In this document: positions 22,076 through 35,620 of the stretch, one piece after another
Position numbering within the stretch: the first letter of the stretch is position 1
How the letters are laid out: each line of letters begins with the position of its first letter
NCBI GenBank assembly: GCA_024449915.1
Contig: JAMZAV010000973.1
Span: forward strand, 1-64,000
Reading direction: 5' to 3'
Length of the DNA stretch: 64,000 nucleotides
Origin: Sweltsa coloradensis
Lineage: Eukaryota; Arthropoda; Insecta; Plecoptera; Chloroperlidae
The notes under the pieces: model-generated
The model's database searches: none
The model's input: only the letters and a program-made list of their open reading frames with translations
What the model was told of the DNA's origin: nothing
Made by a program: the position numbers and the translations under genes

Positions 22076-25000
22076 TTGTTACATGTTTCTCTCGCTAGAA
22101 GATAAAAACTGGGCACGGCCAAGCACATACTTATAACGCTAATAGGACATGGTTAACATACCAAGAAAGAAAAACCTATCACCTCTGTCTTTATATAATA
22201 GTGTTTACAACTTTTCTTTACGGTTATTTAAAACGCTGTGCGAAAACCAGAGCGTAATATATCCCCAATACAATCTAGATGGGCCCGCAAAGGATTCCTT
22301 TCAAATAAAGGTTTAAATAGATGGGCATCATCAACTCGTTTAATGCCGTATAAGAGGTCGGTAATAATCTTTAATCAGTTAAATGATGTCCACTCGAGGA
22401 GTCGTTCTTATCAAACAACAGTGAGAGCTAAATAAATGAACCAATCTTCCGTTAGGTATCTCAGCTCCAATGTTACCATTTAATTATAAATAACATTTAA
22501 AGTCAACAAATCTCCTGCGATGGTGAACGGAGATCTAGGGTTGGGCTGACGTTTTCATTCAAGTAGGCCATGGGGACGACAAGATACGATACCTCGTCGT
22601 TTTAATTAACTCGTGTTCGTCTTGGAGACTCTGTCTCGTTTTGTTCGAGAATACAATGCTAGCTGTCTGGGAAATAAGGTTCAATTCGACATTACAAAGT
22701 TACGTATTTTATCGATGACGTTAGGACGCCATGTTGTTTAGCTGAAGGCACGGCTGTCTTTGACTGGTGTAATTATTTATGAAGTTACCTTAGGTGGAGA
22801 CTTTTAACGTTGCTTCATTTAAAACAGCGACTTTAACATACAATTCATTAAGCTTAGGTGTTATATTTTAATATAGGTCTTAAAACAATATCTGCTTTTG
22901 AACTACAAAGAATGTATATTCAATAAAACAAAATCATCTTGATTTACCAATCTTCAATGTCGTATGCACGATTATATGTATCTATACACTTATTGTATTG
23001 GGAAATATTCCATCCGAAAAAGAAACATTAAAAACAATTAAAATTGCAAAAATTAAATTAAAATAACTAAGAATGTAAGTAATATAATATTTTTTCGCAG
23101 AAACATGTTACAATTGAACGATGATAAATGTAATACTTCAATTTAAAAAAAAATACAATTGTATCAGCTATACGAGACTTATCATGGGGAATGTATGTTT
23201 AGAGAACGAATATTATGTGACATAAATAGACTGTAATAAAATCAAAGTAAATCGTTTGTGTTACTGAGTGGGTAGACTAAAATGTAAGTTTCGTAAATTA
23301 ATATTTATCTACGAAAGAATTCCGATAAAGAAACAGCAATCGTCAATCTTTCCTGAAATACTCTTACACGAATTAATCGTACTATAAATGTTGAACTTGA
23401 GGGTTGAGGCCGTAAAATAATGGTTGAACAAAACCGAACAAGGTCACTGATGTAACCTGTGCTCTCAGACTTTGTTTAACTCGTGAAAGAAACGAAAACA
23501 TTCAACTAGAAAATCACTTTAGTTCTGTGAGTACCAACACCAAGAAGGTCAAGTTTAGACCCTCCTCGTACAATTCTCCCCCCCCCCCACGCCCCTTCAA
23601 CGTTGTACAGCGTTTCAATGGTAACTTTTATCTTTAAAGTGCATATCACGGTACAGCCGGGTTATTTTGCGACAAACACGTTCACTTCAACCCCACCGCC
23701 ACATGGAAGCGCCACCATCTTGTATCCATTTCCATTTTATTTCGAATACACAAAACTTGATTTACAACTTTATCCGCCATTTTTTGGAATCTACGTTGTT
23801 CCCATTTTATCTAACATCTCGGCTTCGTGATGTATTATAATTTTATGTGATATTAAAATTTTACACCGACTTTTCGAATTTATAAAAGTTATGGAGATTG
23901 AAAACTGAAGTTTAGAATCAGAGTATATTTTATGGCAAGTTTTATGAATAATCTCAGTACTGGTTTTAATACTTTTCTCGTAAATGCTTTATATATATGC
24001 ATCGATACACTTCCATGCATGCCTATGTTAATACATTATTAAAGTAAAATGTTACAAAGCTCTTAAAATGAAAACTTACTCGGTTAACTTGGAATACATA
24101 GCAAAAGTCGACGATTTAACTTTCAATAAACAAGCCTTTAAAGGGGATGAAACTCGAAGTTTCAACGCACGGAGTAGAGGGGCAATGTCGAGATATTACG
24201 GCAAGTAGCAACGATAATTGCGGCTAAGCTTGCCTCTTGTATTAGTGTGGGAAATATCCCTCTGTCGACCACAGAACCACAGATGGTAGTTGTGCGATAA
24301 TCGATAGATATCGTTGGTCGTTACGAGCGATAATCCTAGTTAGCGGGTTAGCCCCGTGCTGATTGGAGACGCGAAATGGTTTTCAAGGGGGGTACGTGGG
24401 GGTTTCAGTAATTGTGCTGCTTGCTTGTGCTAGCTCTTAGTCCAAGGAGTTCGGATGTAGAAGGCAGAGAGTTTGAGATCCGTAAACTGGTGATTAAAAT
24501 TAGTCGCATGTAGTACTGTTTGGCACATAGTAAAATCAAAATCAAAATCAAATTTTTTTATCAAGAATTTTGATTATTAAAAAGATCTAAGAGGGTGATG
24601 TTGATCTTGACACTTGATATTTTAAAAAGAAGGAACATTCAGGATTTCGAGTGAGATGGTGGTTATTGATGCTCCGTTTGCAGGAACGGAAGCTTACAGG
24701 TTTCTTCTTCATTCTCTAGACACTTCTTAAACAGGTCTGCAAATCAAGACCGAATTCTTATTTTGTTCCGGTCTTGTGCCCTTTATAGATTGTCTTGATA
24801 TGTTGTTTCTCTCTGCTTGAGGTATTTTTTCATAATAATTGTTAAAATAAATTTATTAATAATTGGCCTGTAGTAGCATCAACATAGTAACAATGCAAAT
24901 AGAGACCAAACAAAAGAGTTTTCCTTTCAGTTTATTTCTATATCAGAAACAACATATTGAACTGTATTCTATACATCAAGCTCGTGTCAAAACCATGTTT

Positions 25001-26816
25001 CCGAAAATTTAATAAAAGTTTAAATTACATTGTTTAACTTTATAAAGCAAATAAAGTAAAATCACTAACAATATTTCATTTTAGCCATGCATATTATATA
25101 AAATAGTAGCCATGTATAATTTTTAACTAATTCTTGGTTTACATTTTTGTTATTATCAATACATTTTCTCCTTGTTTTTCGGCTGCGATAATCAATAATG
25201 TTCCATGTTTTTTTTTTTATCAAGCAACGATTTTATACCAATTGCCTGATTACTGCACCAGTCTTTCATCCGTTAGCTCCCGACTGTGTTTGTGACTCAC
25301 TATAACAACGCCAGATCACGTATCATGCGTTTTGTTTGCAGGAACAATGGGCTAGTGTTTACCATGGGGTAACTTGTTTGCTCATAGGCTGAGCCCGGAA
25401 CAGCAGATCGAACAAAGGTTCAGGACTTTTATTCAAAGAGGGATAGTTAACTTGCGCCAGACAAAGGGTGGGGGTGGCGGTAATTGAATAATCTTATATT
25501 TCATTTTAAGATTGTGTTCTTCGGGGCGTTGGGATCTGAAAATAAAAAAAGTAAATCAGCTGTTGACTTTGTTCAAATAATCCAATTCGTGTAGGTGTTT
25601 ATCCAAAGTAAGCACAGTTATTTAAACATTGTCTTAAATAATAACATTTAGCATGATTCATAGGTTAAGCATAGCTTCAATAAAACGATGGATTGTATCA
25701 TGTTATAGAGATCGAGGTTATTTGTGGCTGTGAGGCTGTGAGCAAGACATTCTGTTTCGTATTTTCCCATGCACCGCTACCTTATCAATATAAACAGAAA
25801 TACACGTATTAAAGCAAAGCATAATATTCACAACATATTATACCATACACAAACAACATTGTGTGAGTAAAACTAATATTTGTACTGAATAGTTGGGCAT
25901 TTATGCAAATAACACGAAATTACTAAAACTGATTATTATTTTTAAGTGTGTGTGTTTGTGTTTTTACCAATATATCAAACCATTCATGTGTATGTAATTG
26001 TTTATAAATATATCAGACCACATTTCAAGTGTTTTCCAATCAAAACATTCACGAATCCCGTTGAATCTACTGTGAAATACCCAGTGTAATCATTATATTT
26101 AACGAGAAGAAAGCAACTGTAATTACTTTAATTAAACATCTTGAAGCAAAATAGCTTAGGCTCCACCCAGGAATCAATACCCTGAGTTTCCATCACTAGT
26201 TTTCTATTTTTCTTGCTAACAACCCTGCAATTGTGCGCTTCTATCCAGGGGAAAACACGAGTAAGTTTACCTAACTGTTATTGAACCCTAATGTACTCAC
26301 GGCTCTCATTATTCTTGCCTCTAATTGGGGCAAAGCTGTTGTTGACACGGCGTCGTATTACCTACCTGACGTCTAGACTCGGTAACCGAAGGCGCGACAA
26401 ACAACGAGACAACTTATAATAATATAGGTGATATTATATTCCTAGTGGGAACATCCGGGAATACACCACGCGATCTGGGAGGTATAGTTAGCTCGAGTTA
26501 GCTTGGCCGGTTTTCCTGATGGATTTATCCGTTATCCACTTCTCAAAATAAGATATTGTATTTATTTTATTTTACAACAATCCATGGACATGTGCACAGT
26601 ACACATATAGGAACTAATTTACAATTGCAAATACCACTCACTACCTCCTAGATGCTATTCGTGGCTCCTCGAACGAGTAGCAAGAGAGGTAGGGGAGGCC
26701 GGGGGGGGGGACTGGAAACTAAGAGCATGGCACAAAAGTATGCTAACTAGACAAAGAGAAACAATAACAAATCCCTATAGTTTTAGTAATCTCGTTCCTG
26801 TGCTTGTAACGTATAA
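22076..26816. other. Long non-coding stretch
   Basis: AT-rich. Contains a C run near 23579-23589, an (AAAATC)n patch near 24530, a GC-richer patch at 24200-24430, and at 26641-26671 a 31 bp relative of the fold-back arm of 7868. I see no exon that I can support. Confidence 0.35.
26641..26671 (+). repeat. Short relative of the 7868-8696 fold-back arm
   Basis: CTACCTCCTAGATGCTATTC followed by GTGGCTCCTCG matches the arm tip at 7870 with about four differences. Only the tip is present. Confidence 0.5.
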
Positions 26817-28939
26817 CTAGGAAAACGCCAAAGTCGTTGTTGGACGAGTGAGCTAATAGCCGGGTACATAATTTGCGAACCATGACGACTGCAGCAGTGT
26901 AAGTCACCAAGTCGACACTTGTCTGCCATCTGATGCGTTAGCTATATCGCTATGCAAGCGGACGCGGGCGACACCAAAACATATCACATCGCTAACGCCA
27001 AAGTTTTAAAGCTAGCAAGATTCCAAAATATGTTTTAGAAAGGTCCATTCATGCACCCCATTTCGGCTTCAGATGTTCTGCATCCATCTTTTATGCTCCT
27101 CAAATCAAATTCAATTTAGTAAAGCCCTGCAAAACCTGATTTTTCAAGTAATTATTTTTTTGTAAGTTGGCAGGGCAAGATATAATTCTGAAAATTTTCA
27201 TAGTTGTTAACATTCATAGTGGTATCGCTAATTTGCCAAACAAGCCCCACAACAAATTAAAACAAAAAAAATCTACTTTATTTTATCCAAAATTGAAAAA
27301 CAATCAAACAAAAATTCACTGTCACTCAAAGTCAAACAGCTGTTGAGAAAAACAAATTACCAACCTTAGAAGAGTGCGCCGGTCTAGCTCAAGTCAGTAG
27401 TCTTGCCAACTGCTGAAGTTTAATTTAAGAAAACTGAAATAAAATATTGAGTGGGACAGACAGACAACGAAAGGTTAACACAAATTAACAAAACCAGTTT
27501 CAAAATACAATTATAATGAATCAAATCAAGTTATGTTACATTTACAATTACAAAAACATGTTATCAAATTCTCAAAAGTTCCCAATAATAAAAGTTCTCA
27601 TTAATAAAAAGTTAGCCAGCCATTTTATAAAAGTTCGTTCGTAGATAGCAAGTTTGTTTTACCGTGTTATCGCGATTCGTAGATTTGTAGATATTGACCA
27701 GGTCCAGGGGTCAAGTTCTCGCCCAAGTTCCAAGTTCCAAATTCTCGCCCAAGTTCCAAGTTCCAAATTCTCGCCCACGTTCTCGCCCACGTTCCAAGTT
27801 CCAAAATCCAAAGATCGAAGTTCCAAATTCTCGCCCAAGTTCCTGGTTGATCCGCCCTGTCTAGAGCCGCAACCCGGACGTGAAGTCTCCTCGAGAGACC
27901 AAGTTAGTGTGTGTCTGAAGAATCACCCTTCTCTGCTTGCGTTCGTTTCGACTGATGATTTTGTGACGTAGTCACGGAAATTGAGTGTTGTAATTGGCTT
28001 AGTCTATTACGCCCTGGTGATTAGGCAGAAGTGGGGGTATGTTTTCGGTCCCACGGTTCAAAAAACGTGACGTAGTTGCATGATGAAACTCAGATAGTTT
28101 ATTGATACCAACCATTCAAAAGATGCATAGCAATCACACACAAGTCACCCGGGACTTGTCATTCCGTCGGAGATTTATGCACGCACGTGCAAGTTGTGTT
28201 GCGCAAATGTTGATGAAAGTAATGTTTCCACACTCCACAAGCTATGTGTGACGTCACTGAATGACCAGAGTTCGTGTGCACTTGCCGATAATGTAGCGCA
28301 GTGAACGAGAAAACATTCCAATCTCACAGATAAGATTACGACTGTGACATATTTATTTGATTCCTGCACACAGAGTACACGGACATCGATTACGTAATCA
28401 CCGCAGCTGGCCATGACGACGCGGATACGTAGCACAAACACTAGTTTTTATTTATTACGCGTGGCTGATAAATTGTCATAACACAATAAAATGAAATATT
28501 ATTGGCTGAAATAGTTCATGTAATTATTTAAATGTAATTAATTATTCAAAATAATTATACAATTTGAAAGGCGGGAACAAATTAATATTTAAATATCTTT
28601 GAAATTGTCTCATATCAGACCAAAAGGTTACAGTGGTAACATTGATAAGAAAGGGTATTTTTTTTCAAAGCGAACTTTAAGTTTTAAAAACTAAGTAGTA
28701 ATTTGTTTAATTTTAATTTTTTATAGGTTGGATTTCTGCGAGTTTTGCTGTCTATGTTAACAGCACTCTATCTATTGATCTTTGACGTTGGTGTGAAATT
28801 TCGTCAAAATCGGACGAGTAGTTTGGCCCCTACGCATCGAACACAAAGACAGACAGATAGACAGACAGACACATATAAACACAACGAAGTGCCGAAAACG
28901 TGCCATAGAGGACTCCGTTCGCTTCGCTCACTCGTCCAA
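26817..28939 (-). mobile_element. Helentron-like element, family B (2.1 kb)
   Basis: Read on the minus strand it begins TTGGACGAGTGAGCGAAGCG at 28939. The perfect 14 bp inverse GCTCACTCGTCCAA lies at the complement of 26840-26853. A stem region (AACG...GCGTT) follows, and the last bases GCGTTTTCCTAG end at 26817, followed by T. The 12-base 3' terminus is identical to that of family A (1803, 19526, 42647), while the inverted repeats differ. This points to a common Helentron machinery with another ATIR. The interior holds a 26 bp minisatellite (27706-27845), a (GACA)n tract (28848-28872) and an ATTTCGTCAAAATCGG module, but no helicase or Rep protein, so it is non-autonomous. Confidence 0.7.
27706..27845. 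repeat. 26 bp minisatellite inside Helentron B
   Basis: Units built from TTCTCGCCCAAGTTCCAAG plus TTCCAAA, two nearly exact and then rearranged half units. A 105-codon plus-strand frame across it (27654-27971) is a by-product of the repeat. Confidence 0.75.
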
Positions 28940-31299
28940 CTACTATATATCTGTCTCTGGAACTTTCCAATATCTACTAATGCGTCAGTCATCTATAGCA
29001 CGGAGAAAGGACTTGTGATTAACAGTATTATAAAAATCGACATGTTGTCCGGGCAGGGCACCACATTCAAATCAGCAATATTTCAATGGACGCGTCCAAA
29101 ACTTCACACAATTACTGTCCAACCTCGAGCATTATTTCCATAGAATCCATTTAGACCAAATGGCGTTAAATTGTGTTTCCATGTAGGACTGCAGTATACA
29201 AATCTTAATCAAGTCAACAGAACACATCAATGAACAACTGAAAACATTAATTTTAGTCCATAATATTTTTGCAAAAATCAGTTTTACACCGCAGATGTGT
29301 TAAAAGCATCACTCAATCCATCACAATTTTCTAAACAACGCCATTGCGTTTCCACAAGCTATAACCTAGTGATTCAAGGGGGTATCTCTGTTTGTGAATG
29401 CCACAGCAGTGCGCTGATTTAACTATATGAAAGCAGTAATCACGATTTAAATACGATTTGTAAATTTATCTTTTTATTTCACTCCTCATTCCTCATCATC
29501 CTGGATTCATTCATCTATTTTACTCTAATGCGGGCTGCGGGCAACGCCCATAGCACATTCACTTCCTGTAAGCACCCCAGCTGTCAGAACACTAGACGCC
29601 CATAGCACATTCACTTCCTGTCAATTCCCTTACTATAAAACTACAGTACAAACTCCACTCTAACAGATCATTCGATGTACTGTGATCACCCGCTTCCAAC
29701 GTGTTATAAGAAAATAAATGTATATTATACGGATAGTTTCCTACATACATTTCTATCTACTGACTCAGTTAATGCCAAAGCTTTTTAGTTGAGCGATTTA
29801 AGATAGAACTGTAAGACTATATCTCAACGATGAAGCTACGTAGCTCCTCCATTTTGTTGTTTATTTAACCTATATAGTTCGAGCAAAGTGTATTGTTAGG
29901 ACTCTCATTTGTAATTTGAAAATGTAACATACGGATTCAAAGTTTTGTGCGTTAAACGCATGTGCTCTACCTCTTGGTAGATTACGCCCATGCCAAAGGT
30001 CCATACAATTTAATTCTTTCATAAGGAGACCATAGGCTCGGAGTGAAAGCACAAGCATGCGCAAGTAAACAAGACAATAAGATATTTAATAGAACGCTCT
30101 CTGGCAGATTTGTTCAATTGTTTGTTTGTCAATTGTGTTAGTGTGTTTGTTTGTGTGATCATAAATCATTTTAACATTAATACCATTATATAAATCTTAT
30201 TAAATAAAAAATAAAACTAATATCTAGGTTAAAGTATACATTCATGTACATTCCAAAAATAATTCTTGATGTATTGTTTTTTGTTATGCAATATTTATTT
30301 ACTATTTATTGCCCTTTGTTATCAAAGTAAATCACTGATCAGGATAAACACGAAAATAATACTGAATAATAGCCATCGTTTGCAGGAATTCTATAATAGC
30401 AACAAAAGGCTAGATTGTTGATAGAAAATTAACATATTTTGGCAAAAACTAGAATCAACATCTGGATACCATTATACTTCACCTTTACCTTGGAAGTAAG
30501 AAAAAACCACTGCACCAACTTACCACTGATGATTGCCATGTGAAAGTTTGTTTTTGTATATCCACACCATCAACATCTTCCAAATCATTCAAACGCTTAT
30601 ATTATAAGCAGGGTCTTTAGTTCGTATTGCCTGGAGGTGACCGAGCCTAGGGTCTCAGTCGGTGGTGAATGTATCCTACGGGCCCGGCAGACTGCGCCAG
30701 GGTGGGGGGGTGGTGGGGTTGGAGGGGGGTGGGATGAGCAGAGTGTTTCAGACTTCAAACGAACTCACTCCGAAATGATTGACACGCGAATGCCTAGAGG
30801 CGAGGATTGCAATAATTTCATTTCAGTTTAAAATAAGTATTTAAAAAACACACCATCAAAGGCAAATCGTCAGGTTAGGCGAATATTTCATGTTTATTTT
30901 TTAATCCACTCAACTTTGTGCAGAAAAAAATATACATATTTCATCCCCGCAACCGCCCCACTCACTCCCTCTAAACCAGCCACAAGCCTGCACGGTTTCA
31001 GCCTTTGAGGTGTGTGTGTGTGTGAGCGTTCAATCTGTTTGCGCCCCTTTGTGGAGAAATTATCAATCAGGGTTTTTGAGTGCTCTAAAGTGCCAATCTT
31101 TGTGAGCGTTCAGTGTTTAAGTGTCACTTTGTTATTGCTCACACCAGACTAGACGAAGTGAATTCTTTGTTGTTTACATAAAGCAACCAGATTTTTGTAA
31201 ACGATTTTTGTAATCTATTCTTTATCGTGTTTTTACATGGATGACGCAAGGACGAGAAATTGTCTTGGGTAATTTGTGTGCACCTGAAATATACTTTCG
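28940..31299. other. Non-coding stretch between Helentron B and the LINE
   Basis: Holds a 26 bp direct repeat (ACGCCCATAGCACATTCACT and onwards, at 29544 and 29596), a G-rich patch at 30703-30735 and a (TG)n tract near 31012. There is no supported gene. Confidence 0.35.
29544..29621. repeat. 26 bp direct repeat, 52 bp apart
   Basis: ACGCCCATAGCACATTCACT followed by TCCTGT occurs at 29544-29569 and 29596-29621 without mismatch. Confidence 0.8.
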
Positions 31300-31328
31300 T
31301 TTCATTTCATTTCATTTCATTCTTTATT
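31300..31328 (-). repeat. LINE 3' end: AATAAA and ATGAA pentamer tail
   Basis: On the minus strand GAATAAAG is followed by about four ATGAA repeats and then unrelated flank (ACGAAAGTATATTTC). This marks the 3' terminus of the element. Confidence 0.7.
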
Positions 31329-31645
31329 CACAGATTCTTACATAGTAAAAATATACCCTCTCCTGAGAGAGAGGGAGTGAATAACTAGCACAGTAATTAG
31401 AATTAGAATATAAATAGTAATACTACAATAAAATATTTAAGAGAACAATTAATAAGAATAGATAAGATAAACATACATACGTTATGTGATGGACAAGAAG
31501 GAAGATGGGACACAAAATATGTTAGTTAAATTCAATTTTTGCAATAAGGAATTCCTCTAAGGAATAAAAAGGGTTATGAATGAGAAAAGATTTAATTTTA
31601 ATTCTAAATGATGTTGGAGTATCGTTTTTGATGGATTGTGGAAAT

Positions 31646-34336
31646 TTATTGCATTTTGAATATGTTAGAGTTAGTACGCGTTTTATGAGAGTGGTTTATT
31701 GCATTTGTTAAAAACAGTTCAGGATGAGAGTGTGCAAATGTGGAAGCTGACAAAATTAATTCGGATGTAAGAGTCAATATATGAAGATTAGTGAAATGTG
31801 TCTTACATGAATGTCGCCTTGATATACCGGCGATTATTCTCACCGCCCTTTTTTGTATTATGAATATTCGTTTAGCATGACTTGAGATGCCCCAAAATAG
31901 AACTGCATATGAGATAATTGACTGAATGTATGAATGATATACCATGAGTAACGTAGAAGGGCTCACAAGAAGTTTTAGCCTTCGAAGCATGAAACAACCA
32001 CTTAGCAGACGCGGTGCCAATGTCTGGATATGTGGAAGCCAGTCAAGGGACTCACTCACAGTAAGCCCTAGAATTTTTGCAGTAGGTTGCCTTGCTATAC
32101 TCTTACCATCCAGACGAATAAGGGGGCTTAAGGGGTATTGCGATGCATTAGTATGAAAATTTAAGAAAATTGTTTTTATCGTTTGGATAGCCAGTCTACT
32201 AGACTTACAGTATGATGATATTTGTGATACTTGAGAATTTGCAGCTGATGTTAGCAACATTGAATTTACATTATGGGGGGCTATGAGGAGGGAGTTGATG
32301 TCATCAGCATATAAGGTGAGGAAAGATTTTACAATGTCCTGGAAATTTTCCATATTAAGAAGTTTGGGAAGACTGTTAATATATATTATAAAAAATAGAG
32401 GGCCAAGCGTAGACCCTTGGGGGACACCACTAGTTATTGGGAGTGGGTCAGATATTGAAGGAATATGTGATTTCGATGACATTATTTTCACCGTTTGTTT
32501 GCGGTTAGTGAGAAATGACGTTATCCAACTGTGTGCAGGGCCGATAATGCCTAAGGAATGTAGTGTTTTGAGGAGAATTCCATGATCGATTGTATCAAAA
32601 GCTTTGCTCATATCAAAAAAGAGCCCAATGGCTTGATCTCCTCTGTCTAAAGCAGAGTAAAGCGATGAGAGATATGAAAAAATAGCTGTCGTCGTAGATT
32701 TCCCAGAACGGAAGCCATGCTGACTGTCATCTAGAATGTGATATTTATTGAGATAGGAGGTAAGTCGATTGTACATTACGAGTTCAAAAATTTTTGAAAA
32801 CGATGAGAGTAACGAGATTGGGCGATAGTTATCTAAAATATCCTTCTTTCCTTTTTTGTGTATAGGGACGATTGTTGATTGCTTCAAAATTGTGGGGAAA
32901 GTGCCAGTTTCGAACGACATGTTTATAATGTTGGATAGAGGCAATGCAATGAGTTTAATTGATTTCACTAGGATGGCACTAGGTATGCCATCATGTCCGC
33001 ACGAGTACTTAGGAGCTATTTTCTTCATTAGTTTGCAAATTTCTGTAGGATTTGTTGGATATAAAAAGAATGATTTGATTGGTCTCAATATATCAGACAC
33101 AATAGGAGTTTTTAAAAGAGGTATAGCACTAATTTCTTTAAAGAACACGTTGAATCTATTAGCAACCTCAAAAGGGATTATCGATCCTTTTCCCATCAAC
33201 CGCAATTGCCATGTTTATAGGTGAAGTAGATGATGATGTCTCTGATCTGATAATGTTCCAGGATGCCCTAGATTTATTTGTGGAAGATAAAATAATGCTA
33301 TCGTTAAATTTTCTTTTGGCTATTTTAATATTTCTAGAGTGAAGATTTTTTAAACGATTGTAATTGCCTTTATGAATAAGGTCAAGTGGTTTTCTCTTAC
33401 ATAGTGCATGTAGTTCCTGAGGTCGGCAGATGCTGAGCGAATCTCAGTTGTAATCCATTTCTTTGATTTAACTGGTTTAATAGTATTACATCTGTTAACT
33501 GGAAAGGCTTTGTTAAAGAGATACACATATTGTGAATGGAATGCATCAAACACTCATTGACAGTATATATATTTTGAGCAGCAACCCAGAGCTCATCTTG
33601 AAGGAGTTCAAGGAATTTTAAAGTATTTCTTTCATTAATTTTCGTTTTAGAGTCCAGCTTGGACCACTCCAGTTTATTGAAGATTCGAATTTAAGGAAGA
33701 GTGCAAAATGGTCTGATAACACGAGTCTACTAGTAAAGTTTCCCCTTGAAGGTGTCCTAAATTGAACGTGGTGAATATATTGTCTATAAGAGTAGAGGTG
33801 GTAGAGGTTGTACGTGTTGGAGTGAATACTGACGCTATTAGACCAAAGGAGTTTAGAATGTCTTGGTAAAGAACAGTATTATTTGATGGTTTAAGAAGAT
33901 CAATATTGAAGTCACCGCAGACCACTAACTCTGCATTTGGATGAAGTTTGGTAACTCGGATAAGAGTTGCTTCTAGATTGTCAATAAATTGTGAAATGCT
34001 AGTAGAGGGTGGTCTATAAACTGAGAGGATGATCACTTCTATATTAACTCCTCTCCACAAGATTCCAGTACACTCAAACACTTTTTCAATGCAATTATCA
34101 TGAATGCCTGGAATAAGGATAGTATGAAGCCATGATTTTGCAAATATTGCAACCCCGCCAAATGGAGAGGTTCTACAGTAAATGCTGGAAGTACAGTACT
34201 GGGGAATTGAAAGTTTTATGGCTTCCGAGGCAGACAACCAGTGTTCCGAAATACAGAATATGTCTGGCGACTGAATATCAAGGAACACTTCTACTTCATC
34301 AACTTTATTTTTTATAGATCGAATGTTAAGGGACAT
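31646..34336 (-). pseudogene. LINE ORF2: APE endonuclease and reverse transcriptase (frameshifted)
   Basis: The endonuclease part (34336 to about 33700) begins MSLNIRSIKNKVDEVEVFL and shows ISEHWL and VVCGDFNIDLL. The final SDHFALF is in a shifted frame near 33715. A linker follows in pieces (LFNKAFP...KKWITTEI, 33553-33350). The RT part (33205-31646) has YRPISLLSSFSKIFE, HGFRSGKSTTT, the catalytic FFDMSKAFDTIDH, GVPQGSTLGPLFF and YADD (about 32300-32311). A thumb and C-terminal region with YIQSIISYAVLFWG and RIFIIQKRAVRIIAG completes it. Breaks near 33725, 33630, 33555, 33385 and 33180 inactivate it. The open frame upstream of 34336 overlaps the end of ORF1, so ORF2 may be translated by reinitiation. 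It would make the cDNA by target-primed reverse transcription. Confidence 0.85.
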
Positions 34337-35105
34337 TATGCTAGGGAGTGCCTTTTGTGATGATACATGCTGAGTATTGATTAGGTCAGTTTTTGTTAGA
34401 TCAGTCTTTGTGAATTTAGGATTTTGAGATAGAATGTGTTGGTCTACGGAGGGAGTTATGGTGGTCTTGAGACCCTTTTGATTAATAGAAAATTTGAGGA
34501 AGGTATGATTTTATTTTTTGTTTTAGATAATCGGGACGGAATGGTTCTACGTGGTGGCATTATCTTTTTTGTTTTACGGGAAGTCAAAATAGGAGTAATT
34601 TGTTGTTTTGGATCTGCCTGAGGATTGTCTACATCCGGCTGGGCTGATGTGTTTGTCCAGTCTTCAGGCTGAACTGCATTTTCGGGTAGATATCTAGGCT
34701 GGGAGGGCTGGTCTAAACCACAGCAGGGTCCTTGGCAACCAGGGGCTGAGTGTATAAATGAAGAATCTTTGTAGAGTGGGATGGAAGCTGTTAAGACAGA
34801 TGATTCTAATACCTGGTCCATATCTTGATTTAGTAGCACGGGTGTCATAGCAAATTGGACTGGATCAACTGGAGACGTTGCGCCTGCAGCGTTAGGATTG
34901 GCTGCAGACATGATGGTAGTCACATCGGGATTGGATAGAGACGATGTTGCGATAGGCCAGGTGGGCGACTCTTCTAGGCTTACAGAAGGTTCCTTGGTAG
35001 CCATCAGGATTACCGGAGAGATTGGCTTTGCAGGTGGATCGTAAGCTAGCATCGTTGATGGGAAGTTTTTCAGTGGTTTATTTTTCAGGTGCTGGATTTG
35101 CGGGT

Positions 35106-35620
35106 GGAAGGGCCGCCATGTAACTGTGGTGCAAATTTCCTCAATCATGTTGTGGATTTTGAGACTGCCCGAGTTGTTAGGTTGTAATCCGTCAATGGAG
35201 ATGTCGGCGTCAGTTAACCACATGGCTGATTGGACGTATACTGCTCCAAGTTCTCGGCATGCCCATTTGATAGCCTCGTTGGCGTTGTCAATAATTTGAT
35301 TTTTTATATCGCTTCTATAGAATAAGCTAATGTATACGATAATTGCGTTGGGAAACGATTTTTGCGTTGTATGTATTAACTGGTACACCTGATCCAATAT
35401 TCTGTTGGTCTCCATCTTATGAAGCAAATTCATACCACAGTGAAGAATCACTGTCGCAACTTTTGGATCGGGGACACGGTTGTAGATGGACTTATGAAGT
35501 TGGTGAAGTTGAACACCTGCATGAATTTCTTGTGTGTAGTGTCTATTGGGTTTTGGCTTGAGGAATTTGCAACCAGCAAACATGGAATCACTTATCGGTA
35601 TCACTATGTTATTGGACTTC
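35106..35620 (-). pseudogene. SGNH-like domain 2 of ORF1, catalytic His replaced
   Basis: NIVIPISDSMFAGCKFLKPK and TVILHCGMNLL parallel domain 1, and the end EICTTVTWRP matches EICSTLSWRP. The two domains thus arose by internal duplication. In the block V position GLQPNNSGSLKI has Gln where domain 1 has His, so this copy would be catalytically dead if the SGNH mechanism applies. It is uninterrupted within a 644-codon frame (36390-34456). Confidence 0.65.

Noticed and set aside
31944..33224. Plus-strand frames up to 122 codons
   Set aside because: Shadows of LINE ORF2 on the minus strand.
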